Source of the DNA: Marmoricola endophyticus
Lineage (GTDB): Bacteria; Actinomycetota; Actinomycetes; Propionibacteriales; Nocardioidaceae
Reading direction: 5' to 3'
Assembly: GCF_014644415.1 (NCBI RefSeq)
Contig: NZ_BMKQ01000001.1
Span: 648,569 to 712,568 of the forward strand
Length of the DNA stretch: 64,000 bases
This document shows, piece after piece, positions 41,095 to 50,537 of this stretch. The notes beneath the pieces are model-generated. The model was not told where the DNA came from. It saw only the letters and a list, made by a program, of their open reading frames with translations, and did not search any database. The translations under genes and the position numbers were made by a program. Each line of letters opens with the position of its first letter. Position 1 is the stretch's first letter.

Positions 41095-41798
41095 CCGTGC
41101 GCGTCTCGGTCTGGTCGGGACCGCGGAACATCTCCACGGCGATGATGCGGTCCTGGGAGAACCGCCCGGACTGCACGGTGGTCGACGAGCCGTTCTACGC
41201 CGCGTACCTCGCGCGGACCGGCCTGGAGCATCCCGGCCGGGACGAGGTGCTCGCCTCGCAGCCCACCGACCCGGCCGACGTCGTGGCGGCGCTGCTCGGC
41301 CCGTGCCCGACGCCCGTGCACTACGCCAAGCAGATGAGCCACCACGTCCTCCCCGACGACGTCGGGTGGCTGCCGGAGGTCCGCCACGTCCTGCTGGTGC
41401 GCGACCCGCGCGAGGTCGTGGCGTCGTACGTCCGCTCGCGGGAGGCCTGTGAGCCCGAGGACATCGGCCTCCTCCAGCAGCAGCGGATGCTGGTCCACCT
41501 GCCCGACGACACCCCCGTGGTCGACGCCGCCGACTTCCTGCGCGACCCCGAGGCGCACCTGCGCTGGTTGTGCGACTGGCTGGGGCTCGACTTCACCGCC
41601 GCGATGCTCGACTGGCCGGCCGGGCCCCGGGCGAGCGACGGGGTGTGGGCTCCGTACTGGTACGACGCCGTGCTCGCCTCCACCGGCTTCGCGGCGTACG
41701 CACCTCGCGCCGTGGACCTCTCCGCCCACGACGCCGCCGTCGCCGAGGCCTGTCGTCCGGCCTACGACGAGCTGCGCGAGCGCCGGCTCCGGATCTAG
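41091..41798 (+). CDS. Sulfotransferase-like P-loop protein
   Basis: A 235-residue protein of the sulfotransferase superfamily. Its N-terminal SVWSGPRNISTAMMRSWENR takes the place of the PAPS 5'-phosphate loop, and HVLLVRDPREVVASYVRSR is the second, 3'-phosphate-binding motif. It would transfer sulfate from PAPS, though some members may be inactive as sulfotransferases. The GTG start is inside the aminotransferase stop (GTGA), implying a shared task. The gene ends in CTAG, which also supplies the stop codon of the convergent oxidoreductase gene. Confidence 0.8.
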   Translation: MTVRVSVWSGPRNISTAMMRSWENRPDCTVVDEPFYAAYLARTGLEHPGRDEVLASQPTDPADVVAALLGPCPTPVHYAKQMSHHVLPDDVGWLPEVRHVLLVRDPREVVASYVRSREACEPEDIGLLQQQRMLVHLPDDTPVVDAADFLRDPEAHLRWLCDWLGLDFTAAMLDWPAGPRASDGVWAPYWYDAVLASTGFAAYAPRAVDLSAHDAAVAEACRPAYDELRERRLRI

Positions 41799-43167
41799 CT
41801 CAGGTCCTGCAGCGCCTCCAGCACCGCCCGGTGGAGGGTCGGGAAGGCGTAGATCTGGCCGAGCAGCGTCCGGGTCGGCACCTCGGCGTGGACGGCGGTG
41901 GTGAGCAGGCCGAGCACCTCTCCCCCGGCGGGCGCGACGACGGTGGCTCCGACGAGGACGCCGCGGTCGGCGTCCTCGACGACCTTGACCAGCCCCCGGG
42001 CCTGCGCGATCCAGCCGCGGGTGTTCGCCGCGACGTCCTGCTGCCCGACCCGCACCCGCAGCCCGGCGTCGCGGGCCTGCTGCTCGGTCATCCCGACGGC
42101 ACCGACCTCGGGGTCGGTGAAGGTGACGTGCGGGAGGGCGCGGTAGTCCGCGACCGGCGCGTCGGCCACGCCGCGGACGTCGGCCGCGGCGATCGGGGAC
42201 TGGTACATCGACACGTGCGTGAAGGCCCCGTGGCCGACGACGTCGCCGATCGCCCACAGGCCGGCGACCGGCCCGTCCGGGCCCTGCACGCGCATGTGCT
42301 CGTCGACGTCCAGGGTCCGCACCGTCGGGTCGAGGCCGACGGTCTCCAGACCCAGGTCGTCGAGGTTGGGCGTACGCCCTGCGGCGACCAGGAGCTTGTC
42401 GGCGGTGAGCACCGTGCCGGCGACGTCGACGGTGAAGGTGCCGTCGGCGTACGACACCGAGGTGACGTGCTCGCCGGTGAGCACCTGGATCCCCTCCTCC
42501 GCGAGGACCGTGCCGAGGAGCTCGCCGGCCTCGGGCTCGTCGTTGCCGAGCAGGTGGTCCGCGCCCTCGACGACGGCGACCTCGACACCGAACCGGGCCA
42601 GGCCCTGGGCCAGCTCGGCCCCGATCGGGCCACCACCGACGACGATCAGCGACGCGGGCAGCGTCTCGACCTGGAGCACCTCCCGGTTCGTCCAGTACGG
42701 CGTGCCCTCCAGTCCGTCGACCGGTGGCGCGGCCGGGCGCGTGCCCGGGTCGAGGACGACGCCGCGGGAGGCGACGAAGCGCTGCCCGTCCACCTCCACG
42801 GTGCGCTCGCCGGACAGGCGGGCGTGCCCGCGCACGAACCGCACGCCGGCCTGCTCGATCCGCTCGACGGCGGCCGCGTCGTCCCAGTCGCTGGTCGCCT
42901 CGTCCCGGATCCGGGCCGCCACGGGTGCCCAGTCGGGGCTGACCTCGGCGCTGCCGGCGAGCCCGGAGACCTTGCGCGCCTCGGCCAGCGCGTCCGCCGC
43001 GCGCAGGATCATCTTGCTGGGGATGCAGCCGAAGTACGGGCACTCGCCCCCGACCAGCCGCTCGTCGATGCCGACCACGTCGAGACCGGCGCCGGCGAGC
43101 GCGCTCGCGGTCGCCTCCCCCCCGGCCCGAGCCCGATGACCACCACGTCGCAGGAGATGTCCGCCAT
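41795..43167 (-). pseudogene. NAD(P)/FAD disulfide-type oxidoreductase, frameshifted near its N-terminus
   Basis: A pyridine-nucleotide disulfide oxidoreductase-like gene. The intact part shows VGGECPYFGCIPSKMI with the redox cysteine pair replaced by a CPYFGC spacing, the NAD site IVVGGGPIGAELAQG and the FAD motif LWAIGDVVGHG. The expected N-terminus starts with ATG at 43167 (MADISCDVVVIGLGPGG) but is in another frame: joining needs one extra G in a run of seven G at 43123-43117. With the base added the protein would be about 457 residues. It may be a sequencing error, a phase-variable tract or a real loss; downstream codons look well kept. Confidence 0.75.
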
Positions 43168-43176
43168 GACGATCAG

Positions 43177-43716
43177 TCAACCAGGACGGTGGATGGTCGT
43201 CACGAGACGCGTCACCGACGGTCGCGACGGCGTCGACCCGAACCCGAACCCCGGCTCCGGCCACACCGGCGCCAGCGCGCCCAGGTCCGTCTCTCGCCAG
43301 GAGCCGCCCGCCGCGACGACGCGGTGGAGGTCGGTCGCGCCGTAGAACTCCTGTCGGCCCTGACCGGCGCTCCCCCGCGTCCGCACGCCGCGCAGCATTG
43401 TCCGGGCGATCGGGTCGGTCAGCGCGGACCAGGCGGGGGCGGTGGCGACCCGGCGCGGCACCAGTCGCAGCAGGCGGCCGAGCGGGAGCCGCCCGCCGAC
43501 CTCGAGGTCGAGGACCAGACCGGGGCCGCGCACGGCCCAGCGCCCCTCACCGGTCGCCTGGACCGGTCCGAGCTCGACCCGGTCGAAGGTGTAGGTCGCA
43601 CCGACGTACGACGCCACCTGCTCCGAGGGCGCGAGCAGCACGCGGGTGCCGTCCGCGGCGGCCACCATGACGTCCGTGAACGGTCCCCACGGGGAGTCGT
43701 CCCAGCGCCCCACCAC
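43177..43716 (-). CDS. Conserved hypothetical protein (start uncertain)
   Basis: A beta-rich protein of about 180-200 residues without signal or membrane helix. Recognisable stretches are WDDSPWGPFTDVMV and YTFDRVELGPV, and it resembles unnamed actinobacterial proteins. The coding frame clearly begins before the first standard start (GTG, 43716), because RFRGRIAGVGTTSG just upstream fits the same domain. The only nearby start-like codon is a CTG at 43779 that overlaps the stop of the GNAT gene, suggesting coupled translation from CTG. Function unknown. Confidence 0.6.
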   Translation of the reverse strand: MVGRWDDSPWGPFTDVMVAAADGTRVLLAPSEQVASYVGATYTFDRVELGPVQATGEGRWAVRGPGLVLDLEVGGRLPLGRLLRLVPRRVATAPAWSALTDPIARTMLRGVRTRGSAGQGRQEFYGATDLHRVVAAGGSWRETDLGALAPVWPEPGFGFGSTPSRPSVTRLVTTIHRPG

Positions 43717-43772
43717 CAGCCGGACGCCGCTGGTGGTGCCGACGCCGGCGATCCGGCCGCGGAAGCGGTCGG

Positions 43773-44888
43773 CTACCAGGACAGGTCCTTGAACCAGGAG
43801 TCGGTGACGTAGTCGGTCTCCCAGCCCATCGCCTTGTAGAGCTGGTCGGCGCTGGTCGGCGAGTCGTCGTCGACCTCGAGGCTGACCCGGTTGCGGCCAC
43901 GGCGCGCGGCGTCGGCGATCACCTCGCCCAGCAGCGACTTGGCCACACCGCGGCCCCGCGCGTTGCGGTTCACCCCGATGTACTCGATGTACGAGCCCTC
44001 CGCCCCGGACGCGTCGGGGACCATCACCGAGCAGACCACCGTCCCGGCGGGGACGAGTCCGCCGACCGCGTTGCCCTCGGGGTCGACGCTGTCCTCGGTC
44101 ACGTAGGCCAGCCACCAGTGGTCCCACCGGTGCCCCGGGTCCTCGCGCAGCCGCTGCACGAACTCCGGGAAGCTCTCGCGGTAGTTGTTGAAGTGGTCCT
44201 CGAAGGACGTCTCGAGCATCTGGTGGACGACCTGCAGGTCCGCGGCCAGCGGCATGCCGTTCTCGTGGCGGTCCACCGGTCGGATGACCACCCCTGCGCG
44301 CGGCTCGAGCTCCGCCTCCTCGGGCCGGACCGGCCGGTCCATGTGCAGCCAGGTCCGCCGCTTCTCGTAGCCCGCGGCCCGCAGCCACGCCACCTGGCGG
44401 TCGTCGCCACCGAACGGGCTCTCGTCCAGCCGGGTGCTGTCGATGCCGCGCAGCCTCGCCATCTGGACCGCCGCCGCCTCGGCCCAGGCGTAGAACACGC
44501 CGGCGATCTCGTCGACCTCGGCGATCTCGCGGTCGAAGTAGCCCCAGATCAGCGCGCGGCCGGCGGCACGGTCGTGCACGGTGATCCAGGCGCGCGGGAC
44601 GTCGTCCGCACCGACGGCGACGAGCTGGCGCCGGGTCCACGAGGCCTGCCCCGCCACCTCGGACTCGATCCCCTCGGGGTCGACGTGGGCCTCACCGGTG
44701 CCCTGGACCTCGTCGAGGTGGCGCAGAGCGACCAGCGCGTCCACGTCGGCGTACGTCGGCACCCGTGCGCTCCACGGGCCCGGCAGCGCCGGGATCCCGG
44801 GGTCGTCGGGAGCCAGCCGCTCCTCGGGCGCATCGGGAACGGGCCCGTGCTCGGGCATGGCCTCGGGGTCGTACGTGTCGTCGGGCAT
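43773..44888 (-). CDS. Tandem GNAT-family acetyltransferase
   Basis: A cytosolic protein of 371 residues with an acidic, disordered N-terminal 40 residues and two GNAT domains in a row (about 45-190 and 200-371). The second keeps the acetyl-CoA loop, EYIGVNRNARGRGVAKSLL. The first lacks a clear loop. The layout resembles mycothiol synthase MshD, but sequence motifs do not settle this. The ATG at 44888 is preferred because GATGAT lies 7 nt before it; two earlier in-frame ATGs (44900, 44897) overlap that box. Substrate unknown. Confidence 0.8.
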   Translation of the reverse strand: MPDDTYDPEAMPEHGPVPDAPEERLAPDDPGIPALPGPWSARVPTYADVDALVALRHLDEVQGTGEAHVDPEGIESEVAGQASWTRRQLVAVGADDVPRAWITVHDRAAGRALIWGYFDREIAEVDEIAGVFYAWAEAAAVQMARLRGIDSTRLDESPFGGDDRQVAWLRAAGYEKRRTWLHMDRPVRPEEAELEPRAGVVIRPVDRHENGMPLAADLQVVHQMLETSFEDHFNNYRESFPEFVQRLREDPGHRWDHWWLAYVTEDSVDPEGNAVGGLVPAGTVVCSVMVPDASGAEGSYIEYIGVNRNARGRGVAKSLLGEVIADAARRGRNRVSLEVDDDSPTSADQLYKAMGWETDYVTDSWFKDLSW

Positions 44889-45012
44889 CGCGGACATCAT
44901 CCCAAACCCGACCGCGACAGGGCTCCGCCGGTCGTGGAGCCGCGGGCGGGCGGACGGACCGGGCTCCGAAGGACCGCCGGGATCACCGGGCCGTCACTAC
45001 GCCGTCACCGGT

Positions 45013-45450
45013 TCAGAGAGCGGCGAGCTCGGCCTTGTCCCGCACGATCGTGCCGAGCACCCCGTTGACGAAGGCCGGCGACTCGTCGGTCGACAGGTCA
45101 CGGACCAGCCCGAGTGCCTCGGAGACGGCGACAGCGTCGGGGACGTCGTCGACCCAGAGCACCTCGAACACCCCGAGCCGCAGCACGTTGCGGTCGACCG
45201 AGGGCATCCGTGCCAGCGACCACTCCCGGGAGTACGTCGACAGCAGCTCGTCGATCCGCTCGCGGTGCTCGGTCACGCCGCGCACGAGCACGCCGGTGTA
45301 GTCGGCCACCGGGCGGGCGTCGACGCCCGCCTTCGGGGCCACCGCCTGCGTGACCTCCTCCTCGAGCGCCTCGACCGCCGAGCGGCCGCGCACCTCGGAG
45401 GCGAAGAGCAGGTCGAGCGCGCGCTTGCGCGCCTTGGTGCGGGCGCCCAT
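45013..45450 (-). CDS. nusB: Transcription antitermination factor NusB
   Basis: Binds boxA RNA with S10 to prevent early termination of rRNA transcripts. The 145-residue all-helical protein has TKARKRALDLLFASEVRG at the start and SVDRNVLRLGVFEVL and SPAFVNGVLGTI later. ATG overlaps the efp stop (TGATG). It ends the aro-efp-nusB block. Confidence 0.95.
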   Translation of the reverse strand: MGARTKARKRALDLLFASEVRGRSAVEALEEEVTQAVAPKAGVDARPVADYTGVLVRGVTEHRERIDELLSTYSREWSLARMPSVDRNVLRLGVFEVLWVDDVPDAVAVSEALGLVRDLSTDESPAFVNGVLGTIVRDKAELAAL

Positions 45451-46013
45451 CAGGCCTTGACGCGGCCCAGGTAGGAGGAGTCGCGGGTGTCGACCTTGAT
45501 CTTCTCGCCGGTGGTGATGAACAGCGGGACCGAGATCTCGTGCCCGGTCTCGAGCGTCGCCGGCTTGGTGCCGCCGGTGGAGCGGTCGCCCTGCAGGCCC
45601 GGGTCGGTGTGCTGCACGACGAGCTCGACCGAGGCCGGCATCTCGATGTAGAGCACCCGCCCGTCGTTGGTGGCGATGATCGCCTCCTGGTTCTCCAGCA
45701 GGAAGTTGCTCGCCTCGCCCACGACGTCCGGCGGGACCTCCAGCTGCTCGTACGTGCCGGTGTCCATGAAGACGTACGACGTGCCGTCGTTGTAGAGGTA
45801 CTGCATCGTCCGCTTGTCGACGTTGGCCACGTCGACCTTGACGTCGGCGTTGAACGTACGGTCGACCGTCTTGCCGGACTCGACGCTCTTCAGCTTCGAG
45901 CGGACCACGGCACCGCCCTTGCCCGGCTTGTGGTGCTGGAACCAGATGACCTGCCAGAGCTGGCCGTCCAGGTTGAGCACCATGCCGTTCTTCAGGTCGT
46001 TCGTGGTTGCCAT
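45450..46013 (-). CDS. efp: Translation elongation factor P
   Basis: Rescues ribosomes stalled at proline runs. The 187-residue, three-domain protein has the tip loop [14 protein letters not shown] carrying the lysine at the position modified in some bacteria. No EpmA or deoxyhypusine-type modification genes are in view. It lies between aroB and nusB, the usual actinobacterial position. Confidence 0.97.
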   Translation of the reverse strand: MATTNDLKNGMVLNLDGQLWQVIWFQHHKPGKGGAVVRSKLKSVESGKTVDRTFNADVKVDVANVDKRTMQYLYNDGTSYVFMDTGTYEQLEVPPDVVGEASNFLLENQEAIIATNDGRVLYIEMPASVELVVQHTDPGLQGDRSTGGTKPATLETGHEISVPLFITTGEKIKVDTRDSSYLGRVKA

Positions 46014-46110
46014 GCGTGTGGGTCCCTGCCTCGCGATCGTGGGTGCCGCTCACGGTGGTGACGGCCGGTCCACTGTATCGGCGGTGCGGCGAGAGCCCCG
46101 AATCCCGCAC

Positions 46111-47196
46111 TCAGGGGGCCAGTGCGTCGTACGCCTCCCGGAGGAGCTGTTCGTCGGGCCCGGCCAGGATCGCCGGAGCGGCCAGGGCATCGAGGACGAC
46201 GAGCCGCAGCAGGTCGCCGCGCGACTTCTTGTCCACGCGCATCGTCGCCAGCAGCTCCTCGAACGGTGCTCCCCGCCAGCGCGTCGGCAGGCCGACCAGC
46301 GCGAGCGTGCTCGCGTGCCGGGCGGCGGTGGCCTCGTCGAGCCGGCCGGCCCGTCGGGCCACCTCGGCGACGAAGACCATCCCCAGGGCGACCGCCTCGC
46401 CGTGCCGGACCGTGTAGCCGGTGGCCCGCTCGATCGCGTGGGCGAGGGTGTGGCCGTAGTTCAGCGCCTCGCGTCCCGGGTGCCCGTCCGAGCCGCCGGT
46501 CTCGCGCAGGTCCGCCGAGACCACCACCGCCTTGACCCGGACGGCCCGCTCGACGAGCTCGCGCAGCACGGGCGAGGCGGGGTCGAGCGCCGCCTCCGGG
46601 TCGGCCTCCACGAGGTCCAGGATCGTCGGGTCGGCGATGAAGCCGCACTTGACCACCTCGGCCATCCCGGAGACCAGCTCCGCCCGCGGCAGGGTGTCGA
46701 GCAGCGCCAGGTCGCACAGCACGCCGGCCGGCTCGTGGAAGGCGCCGACGAGGTTCTTGCCCGCCCCGGTGTTCATGCCGGTCTTGCCGCCGACCGCCGC
46801 GTCGACCATGCCGAGCACGGTGGTGGGCACGTGGACGACACGCACCCCGCGCAGCCAGGTCGCCGCGATGAAGCCGCCCATGTCGGTCGTGGCACCGCCG
46901 CCGAGGGTGACCACGACGTCGGACCGGGTGAAGCCGGCCTCACCCAGCGCCTCCCAGACGCGTACGGCCACGTCGGCCGTCTTGGCCGCCTCCCCGTCGG
47001 GCAGCGCGAGCGCGAGCACCTCCCGGTCCCCCAGCCCGGGCAGCCGGTCCACCCAGGTCTCCATGCCCGGCGCGTGGACGACGGCGACACGTCGCACCTC
47101 GGCACCCACCAGGTCGGGGAGCGTGCCGAGCACGTCGCGGCCCACGACGACGTCGTACGGGGCGGCCGCGGCGACCCTGATCGTCGTCTCAGCCAC
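46111..47196 (-). CDS. aroB: 3-dehydroquinate synthase
   Basis: Second step of the shikimate pathway, NAD- and zinc-dependent. The 361-residue protein has VVTLGGGATTDMGGFIAATWLRG, the VDAAVGGKTGMNTGAGKNLVG loop, and the zinc ligands in REALNYGHTLAHAIE and VRHGEAVALGM. The ATG overlaps the aroK stop by 8 nt. Confidence 0.97.
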   Translation of the reverse strand: MAETTIRVAAAAPYDVVVGRDVLGTLPDLVGAEVRRVAVVHAPGMETWVDRLPGLGDREVLALALPDGEAAKTADVAVRVWEALGEAGFTRSDVVVTLGGGATTDMGGFIAATWLRGVRVVHVPTTVLGMVDAAVGGKTGMNTGAGKNLVGAFHEPAGVLCDLALLDTLPRAELVSGMAEVVKCGFIADPTILDLVEADPEAALDPASPVLRELVERAVRVKAVVVSADLRETGGSDGHPGREALNYGHTLAHAIERATGYTVRHGEAVALGMVFVAEVARRAGRLDEATAARHASTLALVGLPTRWRGAPFEELLATMRVDKKSRGDLLRLVVLDALAAPAILAGPDEQLLREAYDALAP

Positions 47197-47707
47197 GTCG
47201 GTCTCCCACCAGGTCGGCGACGAGCGCGACGACCGCGTCGGCGTCGAGATTCGCGGTGTCCACGGAGTGCGTCGCCACGGCGGCGTACACCGGGGTGCGC
47301 TCGTCGATCAGCTGCTTCATCCGGCCGCGGACGTTGCCCAGCAGCATCGGCCGGGACACCCCGAGACCGACGCGGTCCGCCGCGTGGGCGAGGTCGACCT
47401 GGAGGAAGACGACGGTGTGCCCGGCCAGCAGCCGCTGGGTGGAGGGATCGACCGGGGCACCGCCACCGAGCGCGAGCACGCCGTCGTGCTCACGCAGGGC
47501 GGTCGCCACCGCGTCCCGCTCCAGGGCCCGGAACCGCTCCTCGCCGTCGTCGACGAAGATCTCCTGCACCGTCCGGCCCTGCGCCGCCTCCACGTCGGCG
47601 TCGGTGTCGCGGAAGTCCGTACCCAGGCGGGCGGCGAGCCGCCGCCCGACCGTGGTCTTGCCCGCGCCCATGCTGCCGATGAGGACGACGCGGGGGCGAG
47701 CGGTCAC
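47189..47707 (-). CDS. aroK: Shikimate kinase
   Basis: Phosphorylates shikimate. The 172-residue protein has the P-loop [19 protein letters not shown] for shikimate and Mg binding, GGGAPVD and [12 protein letters not shown] overlaps the aroC stop as GTGA. Confidence 0.96.
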   Translation of the reverse strand: MTARPRVVLIGSMGAGKTTVGRRLAARLGTDFRDTDADVEAAQGRTVQEIFVDDGEERFRALERDAVATALREHDGVLALGGGAPVDPSTQRLLAGHTVVFLQVDLAHAADRVGLGVSRPMLLGNVRGRMKQLIDERTPVYAAVATHSVDTANLDADAVVALVADLVGDRRG

Positions 47708-48882
47708 CTGAACCTCAGCGCGTCGAGGTACGAGGTCACGTTGCGCCGCGTCTCGCCGACCGAGTCGCCGCCGAACTTCTCCAGCACCGCCTCGGCCAGC
47801 ACCAGCGCGACCATCGCCTCGGCCACGATCCCCGAGGCGGGGACCGCGCAGACGTCCGAGCGCTGGTGGTGGGCGACGGCCTCGTCGCCGGTGGCCACGT
47901 CGACGGTCCGCAGCGCCCGCGGCACGGTCGCGATCGGCTTCATCGCGGCGCGCACCCGCAGCAGCTCGCCGGTGGTCATCCCGCCCTCGGTGCCGCCGGA
48001 GCGGCCGGACGTACGGCGGATCCCGGCGTCGGTGGGCACGATCTCGTCGTGCGCCAGCGAGCCCGGGTCGGCGGCCAGGCCGAAGCCGTCGCCGACCTCG
48101 ACGCCCTTCATCGCCTGGATCCCCATCAGTGCCCCGGCCAGGCGGGCGTCCAGGCGGCGGTCCCAGTGCACGTGGGAGCCCAGCCCGGGCGGAAGGTCGT
48201 GCACGACGACCTCGACGACGCCCCCCAGGGTGTCGCCGTCCTTGTGCGCCTGGTCGATCGCGGCGACCATCGCCGCCGAGGCGTCCGGGGCCAGGCAGCG
48301 CACGGGGTCGGCGTCGAGACGCTCGACGTCGTCCGGGCCGGGCACCGACCCGGCGGGCGCGTGGACGCGACCGAGCGCGACGACGTGGGACACCACACGC
48401 GCGCCCACCGCCTGCTCGAGGAACGCCGAGGCCACGGCACCGAGCGCGACCCGGGCCGCGGTCTCCCGGGCGGAGGCGCGCTCGAGGATCGGCCGGGCCT
48501 CGTCGAAGTCGTACTTCTGCATGCCGACCAGGTCGGCGTGACCCGGGCGCGGCCGGGTGAGCGCGGCATTGCGGGCCAGGGCGTCCAGCTCGGCGCGGTC
48601 GACCGGGTCGGCGGACATCACCTTCTCCCACTTCGGCCACTCGGTGTTGCCGACCTCGATCGCCACCGGACCACCGAGGGTCTCGCCGTGCCGGACGCCG
48701 CCGGAGATCGTCACCTGGTCCTGCTCGAACTTCATCCGGGCGCCGCGGCCGTAGCCGAGACGGCGGCGGGCCAGCGCTTCGGCGATCGCGGTGCTGGTGA
48801 TCTCGACGTGGGCGGGAAGTCCCTCGATGATCGCGGTGAGCGAGGGGCCGTGAGACTCCCCCGCGGTGAGCCAACGGAGCAT
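47704..48882 (-). CDS. aroC: Chorismate synthase
   Basis: Final shikimate-pathway step giving chorismate, with reduced FMN. The 392-residue protein has [42 protein letters not shown] and the [12 protein letters not shown] region. GAGACT lies 7 nt before the ATG, so an own leaderless promoter is possible. Confidence 0.97.
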   Translation of the reverse strand: MLRWLTAGESHGPSLTAIIEGLPAHVEITSTAIAEALARRRLGYGRGARMKFEQDQVTISGGVRHGETLGGPVAIEVGNTEWPKWEKVMSADPVDRAELDALARNAALTRPRPGHADLVGMQKYDFDEARPILERASARETAARVALGAVASAFLEQAVGARVVSHVVALGRVHAPAGSVPGPDDVERLDADPVRCLAPDASAAMVAAIDQAHKDGDTLGGVVEVVVHDLPPGLGSHVHWDRRLDARLAGALMGIQAMKGVEVGDGFGLAADPGSLAHDEIVPTDAGIRRTSGRSGGTEGGMTTGELLRVRAAMKPIATVPRALRTVDVATGDEAVAHHQRSDVCAVPASGIVAEAMVALVLAEAVLEKFGGDSVGETRRNVTSYLDALRFR

Positions 48883-48941
48883 GGGCGCCAGTCTCGCACC
48901 GCCGTACGACCACCGCGGCACCCGCTGCCCGGCGCGAGACG

Positions 48942-49673
48942 CTAGGGCGTCCCGACGAGGTACCAGGAGGCGATCAGCGGCCCGGCCGCCACGGCGACCA
49001 CCGCCCCGCCGAGCATCGCCGGGCCGAACGGCAGCCGCCGCCGGAGCTGCCCGAGGTCGCGGTGCACGACGACGAGCCCGACGCCGACCAGCCCGAAGCC
49101 GAGGAACGGCAGCACCAGGCCGACGACCAGCTCCGACCAGCCGACGGCACCGAGCAGCGGGCCGAGCAGCCCGGCCAGACGGACGTCGCCGTACCCGACC
49201 AGGCGCGGGCCGAGCAGGTTGAGCACGAGGTAGAAGCCGCCGACGAGCACCCACCCCGCCAGCGCGCGCACGACGGTGTCGAGGTCACGCTCCAGCCCCG
49301 CCACGGCAGCGAGGAGGACGGCGGTGACCGGGTACGCCGGCGCCAGGTAGTACGTCGGCAGTCGCAGCGTCGCCCAGTCGACCACCGCCAGCGCGACGCC
49401 CAGCGGCACCCACAGCGCCACCGGCACCAGCACCCAGCGCCACCCCGTGCCACCGGCCATCGCCCCCAGGGCCACCGCACCGGTCACGACGGAGCCGAGC
49501 CGCAGGCCCCGGGCGGCGGCGAGGTCGACGTAGCGCCGCTTGTCGGGCTCCGCGTGCGCAGGCTCCAGTATCCGCGCCACCAGCCACGGCACGAGCAGGC
49601 CGAGCAGCGCGCCGGCGGCCAGCCCGACCGGCCACGCGGCGGAGGGCCAGTCCAGGGCGACGTCCTGCGTCAC
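48942..49673 (-). CDS. A24-family prepilin peptidase-like membrane protease
   Basis: A 243-residue membrane protein with about seven helices. The two aspartates of A24 aspartyl proteases are seen in [14 protein letters not shown] and [12 protein letters not shown]. The N-terminal methyltransferase part of PilD is absent, as in the short TadV-like or actinobacterial form. GTG overlaps the aroE stop as GTGA. M. tuberculosis has a similar gene next to aroE (Rv2551c). No pilin genes are in this window, so its substrate is unknown. Confidence 0.85.
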   Translation of the reverse strand: MTQDVALDWPSAAWPVGLAAGALLGLLVPWLVARILEPAHAEPDKRRYVDLAAARGLRLGSVVTGAVALGAMAGGTGWRWVLVPVALWVPLGVALAVVDWATLRLPTYYLAPAYPVTAVLLAAVAGLERDLDTVVRALAGWVLVGGFYLVLNLLGPRLVGYGDVRLAGLLGPLLGAVGWSELVVGLVLPFLGFGLVGVGLVVVHRDLGQLRRRLPFGPAMLGGAVVAVAAGPLIASWYLVGTP

Positions 49674-50533
49674 CCGGCGGGCCGCTCCCGCAGGGCGACC
49701 TCGCCCGCGTCGCGCATCGGCGCCAGTGCGGGCTCGACCACCTCCAGCGGCAGGCCGGTCATCAGCTGCACCTGCCGTACCGCCTGGTGGACCAGCAGGT
49801 CCAGCGGCGAGACGAGGACCCGGTCCGTGCCGGCGGCTGCGGCGAGCGGGGTCGGCCAGCCGTCGTAGACCATCTCGAAGACCGCGGGCACGTGGGCGGT
49901 CGCCGCCAGCAGGTCCGGCGTCCAGGCCGCACCGGGAACGGTCCCGACCAGCAGGTCCGCGGACGTCTCGCGCAGGCCGCTCACGTCCGCCAGGGACGCG
50001 ACGGCCACCTCCACGCCGCCGTGCTCCGCGGCGACGGCCACGGTCCGCTCGGCCCGTGCGGGGTCGCGTACGACCAGGGTGACGCGCTCGCACCCGACGT
50101 CGGCGAGACCCAGCAGCGAGGACGCGGCCGTCGCGCCGCCTCCCACGACGACCGCGCTGCGGACGTCCCCCACGCGCTCGCGGACCGCAGCGGTGATCCC
50201 GGGGACGTCGGTGTTGTCGCCGGTCCGGCGGCCGTCGCACAGCAGGACCGTGTTGACCGCGCCCGCCGCCTCGGCGACCGGGCTGACCGAGTCCAGCAGG
50301 CCGATGACGGCCCGCTTGAGCGGCATCGTCAGGGACAGGCCACGCCACGACCCGTCGAGCGCGGCGAGCGCTGCCGGAAGCCCGGCCTCGTCGACGTCGG
50401 CGCGACCGTACTCCCAGCCGGCGAGACCGAGTGCGTCGTACGCCGCCGCGTGCAGCACCGGCGACAGCGAGTGCGCGACCGGGCTGCCCCAGACCGCGCA
50501 GCGCACCGCCACCGCCTCCCCCGCGCTGCTCAC
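49670..50533 (-). CDS. aroE: Shikimate dehydrogenase
   Basis: Reduces 3-dehydroshikimate to shikimate with NADPH. The 287-residue protein has AHSLSPVLHAAAYDALGL for shikimate binding, LTMPLKRAV with the catalytic Lys, GDNTDVPG and the NADP site VVGGGATAASSLLGL. The GTG at 50533 lies close after mltG; a GTG at 50506 has the better ribosome site (GGGGAGG at 8 nt) and begins right at the conserved domain. Confidence 0.93.
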   Translation of the reverse strand: MSSAGEAVAVRCAVWGSPVAHSLSPVLHAAAYDALGLAGWEYGRADVDEAGLPAALAALDGSWRGLSLTMPLKRAVIGLLDSVSPVAEAAGAVNTVLLCDGRRTGDNTDVPGITAAVRERVGDVRSAVVVGGGATAASSLLGLADVGCERVTLVVRDPARAERTVAVAAEHGGVEVAVASLADVSGLRETSADLLVGTVPGAAWTPDLLAATAHVPAVFEMVYDGWPTPLAAAAGTDRVLVSPLDLLVHQAVRQVQLMTGLPLEVVEPALAPMRDAGEVALRERPAG

Positions 50534-50537
50534 GCGA

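Noticed and set aside
41795-41798. CTAG serving as the stop codon on both strands
   Set aside because: A curiosity of tightly packed convergent genes; no sign of a function.
43773-44888. Tandem GNAT protein called as mycothiol synthase MshD
   Set aside because: The two-domain layout fits, but no MshD-specific motif is evident and the N-terminal extension differs, so only the family is given.
48942-49673. Prepilin peptidase as evidence for a pilus or secretion locus
   Set aside because: No pilin, Tad or type II secretion genes are nearby and the gene is a standing neighbour of aroE in actinobacteria.
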